This document shows positions 1 through 10,892 of a stretch of 64,000 nt of DNA, piece after piece (position 1 is the stretch's first letter; each line of letters starts with the position of its first letter). The translations under genes and the position numbers were made by a program. The DNA lies in contig JACEEZ010011758.1 in assembly GCA_016584305.1 (NCBI GenBank), positions 82,001-146,000 on the forward strand, in the 5' to 3' direction. The notes beneath the pieces were generated by a model, which was not told where the DNA came from, searched no databases, and saw nothing but the letters and a program-made list of their open reading frames with translations. This DNA is from Chionoecetes opilio. Its lineage: Eukaryota; Arthropoda; Malacostraca; Decapoda; Majidae.

Positions 1-315
1 CGATATCACCTCCTCATTAAGTCCATTCCTAACTTCTACATTTCTATGAGGGAAGCTGTACTTCTTTATGTTGTTCAGGCATCTCACTTTTCCTAGTTTT
101 TTGTGTCCTCTTGTGTATCGACCTTCTCTTTGTTTCTGAGTCAGTAGTCTCTCATTGTCAGTTTCTTCCGTCTTAGTTATCAGCTTAAAAATTGTTATTA
201 AGTCTCCTCTTTCTCTTCTCTGCTCAGGTGTTGGTAATCTTATTTCCTTCAACCTTTCCTCATAAGAAAGTGCTAGTTCTGGTACCATCTTTGTATCCTC
301 TCCAACTTTTTCACA
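1..315 (-). mobile_element. LINE 3' coding remnant, family 2
   Basis: Read on the minus strand this gives a tail of a non-LTR retrotransposon reverse transcriptase, with a run like KKYSFPHRNVEVRNGLN. It parallels the better preserved C-terminus at 1580-2104 (KKYSFPYRSIEAWNNL) but differs enough to be another family or subfamily. It is cut by the window edge on the left and ends near a (GT)n tract at about 325-345. No intact ORF remains. Confidence 0.6.
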
Positions 316-345
316 TGCATTTTGTGTGTGTGTGTGTGTGTGTGT

Positions 346-841
346 ATTTACCTAGTTGTATTTACCTAGTTGTAACATACAGGAAAAGAGCTATGCTCGT
401 ATTGTCCCATCTCCAAATCTACTATTATCCAGTTTGCCTTTGAAGTCCTGAATACTTCTTGCATTAATCACTTTTGCATCAAGGTTGTTCCAGGCTTCTA
501 TGCTTCTATACGGGAAGCTGTATTTTTTTATATCCCTCTTGCATGTTGTCCTTTTCAATTTCTTCTCATGACCTCTTGTACTTCTGTCATCCCACACACA
601 GATAATTTCTATCAATTTTTTCCAGGCCCATTGATGCTCTATACACTGCTATAAAATCTCCCCTTTCTCTTCTTTTCTCAAGTGTTGGGAGTTTTAGTCT
701 TGGAAGTCTTTTTTCATGTTAAATCTCTCAGGCTTGAAGCCATTTTTGTGGCTGCTCTTTGTATTCTCTCAATCTTCCTTATATCCTTCTTTTTATGTGG
801 TGACCAAATCACTGCCGCATATTCCAACCTTGGTCGAATCA
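346..841 (-). mobile_element. 5'-truncated LINE copy (same family as 1541-3582)
   Basis: A truncated second copy of the LINE at 1541-3582. Minus-strand translation of 391-615 gives the same C-terminal tail (RDIKKYSFPYRSIEAWNNL). Its 3' end carries the same doubled 'acaactaggtaaatac' motif followed by (CA)n, here at 325-375. The 5' truncation at about 841 is typical of target-primed reverse transcription. A (GT)n tract and another LINE 3'-end fragment (862-950) abut it. Confidence 0.75.
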
Positions 842-954
842 AAGATTCATGTGTGTGTGTGTGTGTTTATTCATCTAGTTGTATTTTACAGGGCCTGAGC
901 CACACTCGTATGGCCTGGTCTCCATATCTACATTTTCAATTTGCTTCCTAAAGC

Positions 955-1250
955 GGGTATCACACGGGGCTTTTCGTCAGACCACTTCATCAAACCCCAC
1001 GGGCATTTGGTTTGACCTGTTCGTCGAACACCTACGTTGGCGCGCTTCACCCAACCATAACATAAACAAAGATGGAGCGTAGACAGTGGGAGGGATGGAG
1101 ATTTGCTGTTAATGTTTTAACTTTAGGGGCATATATACTGGTGATGAAAAGGGAGGAAATGATTGTTAGAAGAATAGAGCGACATATGAAGACTCATTCG
1201 TGTGGGCTAAATGTAAACAAATATCATATCAGCTTCATATTTCTGAAAAT
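955..1250 (+). mobile_element. Fragment of a TIR DNA transposon (PIF/Harbinger-like)
   Basis: Begins with 'gcgggtatcacacggggc', which matches the termini of the element at 20691-22747, and continues into a start-codon region (1072; protein begins MERRQWEGW). The segment 1060-1210 is the reverse complement of 22455-22620. The repeated 'tcacacgg' terminus followed by a short coding start resembles PIF/Harbinger elements, but no transposase domain is visible, so the superfamily is inferred. Only one end is present. Confidence 0.5.
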
Positions 1251-1540
1251 ATTTCACAAATGTAATATAGACTGTTCTGTATTCATTTTCCAGTAATGTA
1301 TATTATATCATGGTGTACATTTCAATGTTGAATAATTGCTAATACTATTTATAATTTACAGAAAAAGTATACACCTATTTTGACCCCACAGTAGGTTCGA
1401 TTACATGAACAAGATTTCACTAAACTATTTCAGCGAAGTGGAAATCAAAAATTAAATTTCAGTGTGTGTGTATTCATCTAGTTGTATTTTTGGCCTCTCT
1501 CTGTGCGTGCGTGCGTGTGTGTGTGTGTGTGTGTATTTAC

Positions 1541-3582
1541 CTAGTTGTATTTACCTAGTTGTAACATACAGGAAAAGAGCTATGCTCGTACTGTCCCGTC
1601 TCCAAATCTACTATTATCCAGCTTGCCTTTGAAGTCCTGAATACTTCTTGCATTAATCACTTTTGCATCAAGGTTGTTCCAGGCTTCTATGCTTCTATAC
1701 GGGAAGCTGTATTTTTTTATGTCCCTTTTGCATGTTGCCCTTTTCAATTTCTTCTCATGACCTCTTGCACTTCTATCGTCCCACACAAACAGATCTTCTC
1801 TGTCAATTTTTTCCAGACCCATTGATGCTCTATACACTGCTATAAAATCTCCTCTTTCTCTTCTTTTCTCAAGAGTTGGGAGTTTTAGTCTTGAAAGTCT
1901 TTCCTCATATGGTAAATCTCTCAGGCTTGGAGCCATTTTTGTGGCTGCTCTTTGTATTCTCTCAATCTTCCTTATATCCTTCTTTTTATGTGGTGACCAA
2001 ATCACTGCCGCATATTCCAACCTTGGTCGAATCAAAGATGTTATCAATTTCTTAATCATCTCCTCATCCAGATATTTGAATGCCATTCTTATATTCCTCA
2101 GCAACTGATGTATTTCCTGTGATCTTGTTTATATGCTTCTCAGGTGACAAATTATCCGTAATCCACACTCCCAGATCTTTTTCGACCTTTGATTTGATTA
2201 TCCATTCATTTCCCATCAAATACTTTCTTCTCTGTCTCTTTTTGCTACTGCCCACTTCCATCACTTTACACTTTTTAGCATTAAACTCCATTTCCCATAG
2301 TTGACTCCATCTGAAAATCTTATCTAGCTCCTTTTGTAAATCCTCACAGTCCTCTTCACTTTCTACTTTTCTTAGTAATTTAGCATCATCAGCGAATAAA
2401 CTCATATAACTGTTCACTCCCTCTGTCATATCATTTACATAGACCAAGAACATCACTGGGGCCAATACTGATCCTTGAGGAACTCCACTTATCACACTGC
2501 ACCATTCTGACTTCTGATCTTTTATTACTGTTTTCATCTCTCTGTTGCTCAAAGTCTTCCATCCACTTCAGCAAACCACCCTTCAATCCTCCTACATGTT
2601 CTAGCTTCCAGAGCAGTCTCTTGTGAGGTACCTTGTCAAATGCCTTCCTTAGGTCCAAGTAAATGCAATCGACCCACCCCTCTCTTTCCTGTGTCACATC
2701 GATCACTCTCGAGTAAAAGCTTAATAAATTCGTGTACATGACATTCCTCCTCTAAATCCAAACTGGCCACCTGCGAGTGTGTTTGTCTCTTCCAAATATT
2801 TCAACCATCTGTCCTTCACAATTTTTTCACACATTTTTGCCACTACACTTGTTAATGATACTGGCCTGTAATTTAATGGTTCTTCTTTGTCTCCTCCTTT
2901 GTGAATTGGCACAATATTTGCTCTTTTCCAATCAAGCGGGACTCTACTCTCCTTGAGTGAACTCTCAATTACACTATGTATTTTTCCTGCTAGTTGGTTA
3001 CTACACTCTTTCATTATCCAGTTCGACACTCCATCTGGACCCGGGGCTTTTCTCACATCTTGACTTTCCATTAGCCTTTTTACTTCTATTACGTCTACTT
3101 TTATGTCTTCCATTATATTTTCTTTTGCTATTATATTTTTCGTTTTAAATTCACTTTCTCTTGTAAATACAGTCTGTAAGCACTTATTCATCACCTCAGC
3201 CTGTTGTAATGCATCTTCATACACTATGCCTTCTACCTTCAGCTTATCTATTCCTTCCTTGTTTTTCATTTTTCCATTTATATATTTATAGAAAAGTTTC
3301 GGTTCGCTCTTACCTTTTTCTATTATATTCCTCTCATAGCTACTTTCTTCTTCTCTTCGGATTCTTACATATTCATTTCTAGTTGTTTTGTACTTCTCCC
3401 AAAGGTTGATACCTCCTTTTTTCCTCCAACTATTCCATGTTTTTTCTCTTTCTAGTCTTGCTAATTCACATTTTCTGTTAAACCATTCATTTTTTTTCTT
3501 TTCTCTGATAATATAACTATCCTTGGAACATAACTATTTATTCCTTTGGTGTATATTCGGATGAACTCATCCCATTTTTTCT
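1541..3582 (-). mobile_element. Non-LTR retrotransposon (CR1/Jockey-like LINE), 5'-truncated
   Basis: A minus-strand LINE with the entire reverse transcriptase region but no endonuclease part. The 3' end (low coordinates) consists of a doubled 'acaactaggtaaatac' motif followed by a (CA)n tract at 1510-1540. Homology to RT-type sequence continues upward to about 3582, where it breaks at a GTGC/(GA)n tract, implying 5' truncation. It lies downstream of the visible part of the aldo-keto reductase gene, probably in its next intron. Confidence 0.85.
1580..3269 (-). pseudogene. LINE reverse transcriptase, frameshifted
   Basis: Four overlapping minus-strand reading frames together give an RT. In order they are: 3269-2721 (APGPDGVSNWIMKE and YRPVSLTSVVAKMCEKIV, fingers), 2739-2431 (YLDLRKAFDKVPHKRLL, motif A), 2552-2064 (SGVPQGSVLAPVMF and catalytic FADDAKLL, motif C) and 2104-1580 (thumb and C-terminal tail, LEYAAVIWSPH). 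Breaks near 2730, 2540 and 2090 are frameshifts, so the copy cannot make an intact enzyme. The motif set fits the CR1/Jockey group of LINEs; the exact clade was not determined. The catalytic Asp-Asp pair is intact at sequence level. Confidence 0.85.
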
Positions 3583-3601
3583 GTGTGCGTGCGTGCGTGC
3601 G

Positions 3602-3603
<2 letters not shown>

Positions 3604-3675
<72 letters not shown>
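3604..3675 (+). repeat. (GA)n microsatellite
   Basis: A nearly pure run of GA dinucleotides about 72 bases long, preceded by a (GTGC)n tract at 3585-3604. Reading frames through it are artefacts of the repeat. Confidence 0.95.
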
Positions 3676-3676
<1 letters not shown>

Positions 3677-3836
3677 TCACATCAATGCCCTACTCCTTGT
3701 ATTCCAAAACTCCCTCATTTATCCTGATATATGCCTTTGCATACTTATTGTTGTAATTTTCTACCTTATAGCAAATCTATTTCATATCAATACAAAGCAA
3801 ACCCAAGAGCAATATCAAGTAATGTGAGATCATAAC

Positions 3837-3937
3837 CTGTCAGGTGATCCAAGAGGACTGTAAGCTGTCACACAGATCTCCTTAGCTCGGCAGAAATCAA
3901 CCATTTTTTTCTGATTCAAATATGGATGGCACTCAAT
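3837..3937 (-). CDS. Aldo-keto reductase, exon 5
   Basis: Minus-strand exon of 33 codons plus two bases, bounded by a polypyrimidine/CAG acceptor (on the 3938 side) and a GT donor (3836-3835). It encodes [16 protein letters not shown] and ends in AYSPLGSPD. This matches the AKR barrel strand that follows the 'NQ' of exon 4: ECHPYL-Q and the AYSPLGS loop are hallmark AKR motifs, the latter contacting the NADPH pyrophosphate. The last codon is split, so another exon must follow, outside the window. Confidence 0.92.
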
Positions 3938-4103
3938 CTGAAAAATTGAAACTCATTAACATCAATCATCAACAACCAACAACATCAAAAACAACAATCA
4001 TCTTTTCACCTTAAAAAAATGTATCTGAAGAAAACTGACTTTTATATTCCAAAGTATGCTAGCAAATACAGTACACAAGGCATATTACACACAAACACAC
4101 ACA

Positions 4104-4105
4104 AT

Positions 4106-4147
<42 letters not shown>

Positions 4148-4171
4148 TTATTATTATTATTATTATTATTT
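4104..4171 (+). repeat. (TA)n then (TTA)n microsatellite
   Basis: A TA run at about 4108-4141 runs into a TTA run at 4143-4170. The trinucleotide part is probably the microsatellite-like 3' tail of the minus-strand RTE-type LINE that starts here. Confidence 0.85.
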
Positions 4172-5995
4172 CTGTTTATTAACGTCGGTTTTTCACATAA
4201 TATTTTATGAGGTAAGACGCCCGATGATCTGCTTCCAACTATCTCTATCTGTTGCTGCAACTTCTTCAATGCCCAATGATGCCAGATCCTCTTCAACACA
4301 CTACCTCCATGTCTACCTTGGCCTGCCCGGTGGACGGCGACCTGGAACTTCCACTCTTAACAGCTCTTCCCAATGCCTCACCACCTTCTCTCTTCTTCAC
4401 GTGCCCAAACCACCTCAATCACCTTACTTTCAGTACGGTACTCAGCTTCTTCAATCCCCATTTTCTTGCCGCCTCTTCACTGGACACTTCATCTCTCCAT
4501 GTGATCCCAGTCATATATCTCAACATTCTCCGATCACAACCAACCAACACATCCTCCAACTTCTTTGCAAAGCCCATGTCTCAGAACCATACAGGATAAC
4601 TGATCTTACACATGCTTCAAATATTCTTTGTCTGTTTTTCAGTGGAATACTCTTGTTTATCAGCAGTCCCGCTATCTCTCTCCACTTCATCCATGTAGTT
4701 GCTACTCGTGTTCTTACTGCTCTCTCCACTCCACCATCGCTATCCAACATGTCACCAAGATAACAAAATAGTTTCACTTCTTGTATTACATCACCATTCA
4801 CTTATATAGTTTTTACCTCTTCTGGCGGGCCCCCTCTGTTGATTCTTCTTATACACACTGGACAGCAGAAATCTACCACCCCATTCAGGTTTCCTAGTCC
4901 CGAACATCTTTTATGGCACCACTTGTCACATTCCTTGCAACGAATAGAGTTTACTCCTCCTCCACTACCGCACACTCCACAGTGAAACCTTCCCAATTGT
5001 ATATTTTGTTCTATTTTCTTGCCTGTTACCATCATCTTCGTCTTGTACATATTCACCTTCAGACCTCTTCTCTCTATTGCTTGCTTCCAATCTATAAATC
5101 TCCTCTCAACTTCCTCCTTTGTCTCAGCTGTCAAGACTAAATCATCTGCATATAGCAGCTCCCATGGATCTCCTGCTCTGCATTCCCTTGTGGCCTCTTC
5201 CATCACTATCACAAACAAAAGAGGACTGAGAACTGAGCCTTGATGCACCCCCACACCTATCTCAAAGGCATCTGATGTTCCTCCAGCTACTCATCTCGAT
5301 CCTTCATACAGTGCCATTATCAACCTTACAAGCCTCTCCGGTACCTTTTGTCTTCGTAATGCCCATCTAATTGTTCTTCTTGGAATCCTGTCAAATGTCT
5401 TTTCCAGATCCACAAACATATGATACAGTCTTTTCTACTCCTTATATTTCTCCTGCAGATGTGATGAAGATTGCATCGGCAGTTGACTTTCCGCCAGAAA
5501 GCCAAATAGGCAATCATCGATCTTGATGATTCTCTTAAGCCTTTCACACTACACCCTCTCTCAAATCTTCATCCCATGTTCTAACAGCCTCAAACCTCTG
5601 TACCCACCACATGACAGTGCATCTCCTTTTCCTTTAAACAGCGGTAAGGTAAAACTATCCTTCCATTCATCTGGACCTTTCTCCTCCCTCATAATCTTTT
5701 CAAAAACTCCAGTTAGTTTTCTGATACCTGTCCTTCCTGCTAGTTTCAGCATATCACTGCTTACACCCGATGGACCTGGTGCCTTTCCATCTTTCATCCC
5801 TTTAAATGCTCTTACTACCTCTTTTTATATTATATTTTCCACTGGACCTTCCACCATTTCAACCTCCTCCAGCTCATTGTTATTTTCTACTTTAAGCAGT
5901 CTCTCACCAATTCTCTCTCAAGTCTCTCTCAATTATTCCTTTGAGCTGTTGGACAATGCATCCGTTTCTAAATCCTTTGGTACCTATATATGTAT
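4143..5995 (-). mobile_element. RTE-like non-LTR retrotransposon, 5'-truncated
   Basis: A second, different LINE on the minus strand. It has a (AAT)n-type 3' tail (4143-4170) and a C-terminal region at 4200-4530 (LKRIWHHWALKKLQQQIE, matching the common RTE tail). Further upstream are RT motifs at 4802-5254 and a 'KDGKAPGPSGVSSDMLK' fingers motif at 5561-5797. Upstream homology fades at about 5990. The sequence sits in the intron between AKR exons 4 and 5. Confidence 0.82.
4520..5797 (-). pseudogene. RTE-like reverse transcriptase with an embedded PHD-like zinc finger, broken
   Basis: Minus-strand pieces in order: 5797-5561 (fingers, KDGKAPGPSGVSSDMLK), a damaged stretch with motif A in shifted frames (about 5400), 5254-4802 (GVHQGSVLSPLLFVIVMEEA, catalytic ELLYADDLVLTA) and 4801-4520 (FCYLGDMLDSDGG, thumb; SVILYGSETWAL). 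Between the YADD palm and the thumb lies a cysteine-rich insert with spacing C-x2-C-x8-C-x2-C-x4-H-x2-C ... C-x2-C at about 4990-4850, resembling a PHD/RING-type finger. A stop separates the insert from the thumb, and frameshifts break the 5' half. The catalytic YADD is intact. Confidence 0.78.
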
Positions 5996-6417
5996 ACATA
6001 TCTTCCGTTTCTAAACATTTCCGTATCTAGTTAAAGATTGTACGTTTTTAATGCATATCTGATCATATCTTACAAATATTTTATTAATTATCTTTAATGT
6101 TTTTAATCATATCTTCAAATAAAGACCTTTTGTTCAATTTCGGTGAGTTTTTGTCCTCTTTAGTTTTAATCAGTAAGTTTTTGGCCTATATACCCCCGGG
6201 TGGAAAGCTCTCACAGATGTTTGTCCTATACCCACATCATTAATGAAGACTCTTAGAGTCTTCATAGCCTCCTCCAGCAAGTAGTCTCATTATTAACCAA
6301 GAACCATTATGTTAACTATTTTTATCATTATCATGGTCCTACAGCCATGTGTGTGGAAGGGTGACTTGTACAGTGATTATCTTCAATTAAACTATTTACA
6401 AGGTATCTCTCTCTCAC
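5996..6417. other. Intronic sequence, nothing recognised
   Basis: AT-rich sequence between the RTE-like LINE and AKR exon 4. No ORF, repeat boundary or RNA gene could be supported. Confidence 0.5.
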
Positions 6418-6612
6418 CTGATTGGTGACTGGTTTTATTGTGCCCTCCTTCAGCACACGCTCAATCTGTTTCTTGTTGAAGTTTGAGACACCGATGGACT
6501 TCACAAGGCCACTTCTGAAAGCTTCCTCCATTGCCAGCCATGTCTCCAAGTAGTCAACTTCACTGTATATAGTTTTGCCATTTGAATCAGAGGGGAACCT
6601 CCCTACACCTTC
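6418..6612 (-). CDS. Aldo-keto reductase, exon 4
   Basis: A 195-base minus-strand exon (65 codons, phase 0 at both ends) with a TTTCAG acceptor above 6612 and a GTGAGA donor below 6418. It begins EGVGRFPSDSNGK, then has a YLETWLAMEEA helix and the AKR signature VKSIGVSNFNKKQIERVL, and closes with KPVTNQ. The Ser-Asn pair of SNFN and the final Asn/Gln are NADPH nicotinamide-binding positions in the family. No damage is visible. Confidence 0.95.
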
Positions 6613-7421
6613 CTGAAATTGTATAAATACATTTTTAAGTTATGTGGTTACATACACAACATCTGAAAATATTTTCAAAAGCAGCTATTGAACACTTTCT
6701 GTTGAGTATCATACAATTAATTTCCCTGATGTGAAGAAAATTTTCCCTAAAGCCTGGATGCAAATTTACAATTTGAATAGAATTTTGTGCTTGATAATCT
6801 AAATATTGCATTCAACAATTTTAGCAACAAGAAATTTAGCTGATGATGGAACTTGGTAATGTGTGTTTGGCCTAACTCCTTTGTGTTGGCCGTCATAACA
6901 ATACCTTTTCTGCCAACCCTTTGCTCTGTTTAGTTGTGGTAAAACATAATCCCTCTTTGTCCCTGATTATAGAACTATGACATGGAATTGATATTCTTAG
7001 CATCCACAAAAGAACAGCATTTTCATGACAAGCTTGGCTTTCTTGATGCGGCATGGAGATCTGTGCAGCAGACCACGATAAACACAGCAATATCAAGGGA
7101 AATAATCATTAGAAACTGAATAAGCATTACTGAGCATGCCAACCTCAAATTTCAAGGTTGAAAGAATCCTCATAATTATAAAATATACCAAAACGAGCCA
7201 ATCTTTGACCCAATATAAGAAGCCCAGAAAGATTCCTTGAATTCAGCTTGGGTTCACTCATGTTTAAGAGCATGTAACATATGCTGATGGGCTGAAAGAT
7301 TAACACCTTCATGATTGTGTGGCACCCTAGTTTACCATTTGTCTTCAATTTTTTTTATTGAAAGTTGTATCAACAGTTATGTTCTATCACCAAGTTTGAT
7401 GCTACAAACTATGCCTGCAGC
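6613..7421. other. Intronic sequence, nothing recognised
   Basis: Intron between AKR exons 3 and 4. It is AT-rich, with small reading frames only (for example 7145-7348 minus) that show no familiar motif. Confidence 0.5.
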
Positions 7422-7829
7422 TACAGTGGTGCATCAAGTTTCACGCCTAATTGGGACCGTTGTAATCGGCGCAAAACTCTAATCCGCGAAACCTTGTGCA
7501 TTGAACCAATGGGAAATAAGGTACAGTAAATTGAAATAAAACGAAAGATGAGAAAATCACATCTTCATTCCTCTTTCCAATGATATATTGTTTATTAAAT
7601 TTGGTACAAGAGTGGCGAAGTTATTAAAGGAAAACTGGAACAAGGCAAATTTTTCAGTAGAGAGGTTTGAAAGCGTGCGGTTTCAAAAGCCGCGCACCCT
7701 TTAAACCTCGAGGCTCAGTGAATCTGAGCAGATGCTGGTTTGTTTGTTTACTCTCGCAGCCACGCTCTCTATCACTCTTGAAGTGTTATATGACATAGCT
7801 GGTATCTGGTCCCCCCTTTTACAAAAGGT

Positions 7830-8842
7830 ACTACACGGCCACCTCGATTTACGAATGGGTTACGTTCCTGAAAAACTGTTTGTAAATCGAAAATTCGTAA
7901 ATTGAATATATTTTTCCCATTTAGCCCCATTATTTAATTTGAGATACGTTCCTCTTTGGACCGAAACTCCCTACCGTAGATAACACTAAAGTCGCCAGGA
8001 CAACTTATTTTTCTTTGATTTACAGACGTGTGGTGGCGTTAATACTTCCCTTATTACATCCATGTTATCTACGGTACACAGTCTGGTTTCTGTTTATCTT
8101 ATTGGATTCTAGGAAACATTTTCTCTATGAACTTCCTTCGCAAATCATTACTTTTGGAGATAATGACATGTTGTTCATAGGGAGGCGAGAGACAAGTGTT
8201 TACGAGCGCCTCACTCTTCTTCCTCTTGTGACCTGCATCGCCTCTGTTCTTCCCTTACCGTGGACACCTTTTTAATGCACTCAAAGGGGTAGCACTTTTA
8301 GCACTTGACATAATCTGCTCCTTGTCCTTCTTAATAGTTACGACAGTCGACGGGGAAAGGCTAAACCAATTACCCATGTCCTTCACTCGCACGCCTTCGT
8401 CAAATTTCTTGACAATCGCTATCTTAAGCTCTAGTGTTATGGCTTTTCTGGCTTTCTTGGGCTTAGGACCACCCACCCTAGCACTGGCACCATGCTTGGG
8501 AGGCATTATTCACTGAAATAATCACTGAAATGTCTGATTATACACAATAATGTTCATAAACACAGCACGACCGGTCGGAGAATATGTAAACAATCTTGAG
8601 CGTCCCCGCGTGTGGATGTGCTGAGCCAATGGTTCTGTTTACTGAACTTTTTACCATATTTAGGTGTTATAAATATTCTTACTATTTATGTATTATTTTT
8701 TTTTTTTTTTTGTTTATGAATTTACGAACTTTTGTTCGTAACTTCGAATTATTCGTGTGTAAATCGAATTTTGGGACAAAATAATTTTGTTCGTATCTTC
8801 GAAAATTCGTAAATAGAGTGTTCGTAAATGGCGGTATGAGTG
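7830..8842 (-). mobile_element. Tigger/pogo-like DNA transposon, internally deleted
   Basis: Ends are inverted: 'cctcgatttacgaatggg' near 7843 and 'ttcgtaaatggcggtatg' near 8822, with TA at both edges. The right TA is the one that also starts the next element at 8845. A minus-strand ORF at 8255-8506 encodes the N-terminal DNA-binding part of a pogo-type transposase. The sequence 8075-8275 recurs at 21486-21690. Confidence 0.7.
8255..8506 (-). pseudogene. Tigger/pogo-type transposase, N-terminal HTH only
   Basis: The 83-residue product starts MPPKHGASARVGGPKPKKAR and continues ITLELKIAIVKKFDEGVRV, then LSPSTVVTIKKDKEQI. A basic N-terminus followed by K-x-x-I-V-x-x-x-x-G and a recognition helix 'SPSTV' is the CENP-B/psq-type helix-turn-helix that begins Tigger and jerky-like transposases. 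The DDE domain is missing, so this is a decayed or internally deleted copy. Start chosen at the first Met before the basic stretch. Confidence 0.75.
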
Positions 8843-8908
8843 TACAGTAAAAGCCTTATAACTCGGCACTGTATAACTCGGAATTTGATATAACTGTATG
8901 GCACACAG

Positions 8909-8934
<26 letters not shown>

Positions 8935-8960
<26 letters not shown>
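8935..8960 (+). repeat. (AC)n microsatellite after a T tract
   Basis: A T run at 8910-8933 is followed by (AC)n. A similar T-then-ACACAC junction occurs at 27551-27585 in a related Tigger-derived copy, so it belongs to the element. Confidence 0.8.
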
Positions 8961-8974
8961 CACCTATGCCTATA

Positions 8975-9246
8975 GCGCGTGTAGGCACCCTGGGGCTCAG
9001 CTTTTGTGGGGGCCCTATATTCGCACGAAAATTAAGCACTTTTGTGGGTATTTTGAGGCGTATGTTTGGCAAAGAACTATTAATGCATAGACTGGTATTC
9101 AGAGATAAAGGATGAAACAGAGACAGGCAAATATGTTTTGGTTTTGTAACTTGCCAATGTTTTTAATAATACTGCTTAAAGCTAATATACATATGGTGGG
9201 GGCCCTTTTGGTGGGGGCCCTGGTAGCCCTCCCCTTAATCCGGCCC
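8975..9246 (-). mobile_element. hAT-type MITE remnant
   Basis: The right end reads 'cttaatccggccctg', the same terminus type as the hAT MITE at 16963-17354; internal 'gggggccc' runs are also shared. The left end ('accctggggctcag') is poorly preserved and no clean 8-bp target duplication is visible. Confidence 0.4.
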
Positions 9247-9249
9247 TGG

Positions 9250-9467
9250 ACTGACACCTGTGATTAGAGGGCTCATGCCGCCCCCTGTGTCCTCCCAGGC
9301 ACTCACAGTCGGAAGGTGGAGTTAATGGACAGGGCATGTGGGTGTTCTTAGGCCACTCGACGGTGCAGAAAGATTTCAAGTGGATTTATGGGTCTCACTC
9401 GGGATCAAACTCGGGTCTTCGAGAACGCCACCCGGTGACGCTAACCACTCTGCTACCGCCTCACCTA
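9250..9467 (-). mobile_element. tRNA-derived SINE (family 3), minus orientation
   Basis: The tRNA-like head lies at the right (reverse of 'gaggcggtagcagagtgg', then a B-box-like gagtttgatccc). The body contains the family's shared phrase about 'cgtcgagtggcctaagaac'. Other copies are at 11083-11419, 17765-18075, 27600-27790, 47140-47526 and 59458-59650. Confidence 0.75.
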
Positions 9468-9605
9468 AACTGCATCTCATGGTTTTCACTCGGCATATCA
9501 TGCCCTCACAACCTCTTGTGTGAACATGTAAACAGAAAGTCGACAAAAAATAATGTATCTCGGCATACTGATAACTGCATCTCTTTGCTTACACTCGGCA
9601 TATCC

Positions 9606-9722
9606 TCAGTCGCATAAAGTCGCGTTTTTGTCCTTTTGACCTTTTCCTGCAGGCTCAGGCACTTCAATTTCATTCCCTTCCTGCTGGAGACACCCTTGCG
9701 TGATGGAGCTGACATCTTGACA
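9606..9722 (-). pseudogene. Inverted duplicate of a Tigger-type transposase start
   Basis: Minus-strand MSAPSRKGVSSRKGMKLKCL... equals the plus-strand start at 10138 with minor changes, then diverges. The upstream region is also duplicated (9722-9860 against 10005-10137), forming an inverted repeat of about 220 bases with a 150-base spacer. Confidence 0.75.
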
Positions 9723-10137
9723 TACAGTACTGTATGTTGTAATCCCAAAACACGTAAAATAGGTGGCAAAGTAAAGCAAAGGTCGGGAACCAGCGTGTAG
9801 GCTGTCAGCTGCTGAGCCGTGTTTATGTCGTCCAAGCACCGTCTTGGATACGAATTCCGTTTTTTGTCAAAATTGAAAAAGGATTGCTTTCTGCTTCAAA
9901 AACACAAGAAGTTTGGTAGGAGCCGAAATAATAATCAATGCAAAACATTGCAAACAATATCACAAAGTAGTATAACACACATTTCAGCAAGTGTTATTGG
10001 ATTGGGATTCGTAATCCAAGACGGTGCTTGGACGACAAAAACACTGCTCAGCCTACGCGCTGGTACCCGACCTTTGCTTTACTTTGCCACCTATTTTACG
10101 TGTTTTGGGATCACATCATACAGTACTGTATATCAAG

Positions 10138-10311
10138 ATGTCAGCTCCATCACGCAAGGGTGTCTCCAGCAGGAAGGGAATGAAATTGAAGAGCCTGAGC
10201 CTGCAGGAAAAGGTGAAAGTGCTGGCAAGGATGGATGCAGGTGCATCCATGCGTGCTATTTGTGCTGAGTTTGATATCAAATCCAGCACATGCTACCCGT
10301 TCACTGGTAAG
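10138..10311 (+). pseudogene. Tigger/pogo-type transposase, N-terminal HTH fragment
   Basis: The product begins MSAPSRKGVSSRKGMKLKSL, then LSLQEKVKVLARMDAGASM, then CAEFDIKSSTCY. This is the CENP-B_N/psq helix-turn-helix that opens Tigger-class transposases; the recognition helix 'KSSTCY' normally reads KSTVY. The frame runs out soon after 10311 ('cactggtaagt' could be read as a splice donor), and no DDE catalytic domain is present before the right terminus at 10460. It is therefore a deletion derivative. A partial inverted copy lies at 9606-9722. Confidence 0.75.
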
Positions 10312-10689
10312 TGTAGTTTTTATGCTTTTACAGTACTGTATTTACATTTTTTTTTATTTTTTATAACCCACATCAGAGGAGGACATTGCATAACTCGGCA
10401 CATTGAATAACTCGGCAAGGGCCAGAACCCCTATCATGCCGAGTTATAAGGGTTTTACTGTAGTTTGGTTGGCCGCATTGGGTCGGCGGCCGCATTGGGT
10501 GGAGACCGAAAAAAATGGTAGATTTTACTAGAAAATCTGTTTATTTTTGCTTTTTTCCTTAGAATTTTCTTTCCAAAATCAGGGTGAGTCTTCCAAGATG
10601 CAGCGTCTTACAAGTTATAAGCCGTAAAATACGGCTATTAGAGGTATTAGAGAGGCAGGTCTGGCAACCTGTAGTTCGTACAAGTCTAG

Positions 10690-10855
10690 CGTCAACTACT
10701 CCAAAATGTAAACAAAGATGCCAGTACTGGTGGCAAGAGGACGATCATACGCGACTCCGCGTTTGCTACAAAGATGCTATCAGGCATCAGATGGTACCAA
10801 AATACCAAAAGATGCCGGAAAAAGTTACCGTGTGACACGGCCTTCAGGCAGCGTG
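10690..10855. mobile_element. Solo right end of a PIF/Harbinger-like MITE
   Basis: The terminus 'gtgtgacacggcctt' and the inner 'ccaaaagatgccgg' match the ends of the MITE at 41682-42052. Only one end is seen here. Confidence 0.45.
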
Positions 10856-10892
10856 CGTGACGCCAACGGTAGGAATACGTGTCCCGTACGTC

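Larger units (their letters stand above)
8845..10460 (+). mobile_element. Second Tigger/pogo-like element with TA duplication
   Basis: Left terminus TA-cagtaaaagccttataactc at 8845; right terminus gagttataagggttttactg-TA ending at 10460. The terminal repeat is ~24 bases and TA flanks both sides. The plus-strand ORF around 10138-10310 encodes a transposase N-terminus. Nested inside are a hAT-type MITE remnant, a SINE (9250-9467), and an inverted duplication of the transposase start. Confidence 0.8.
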
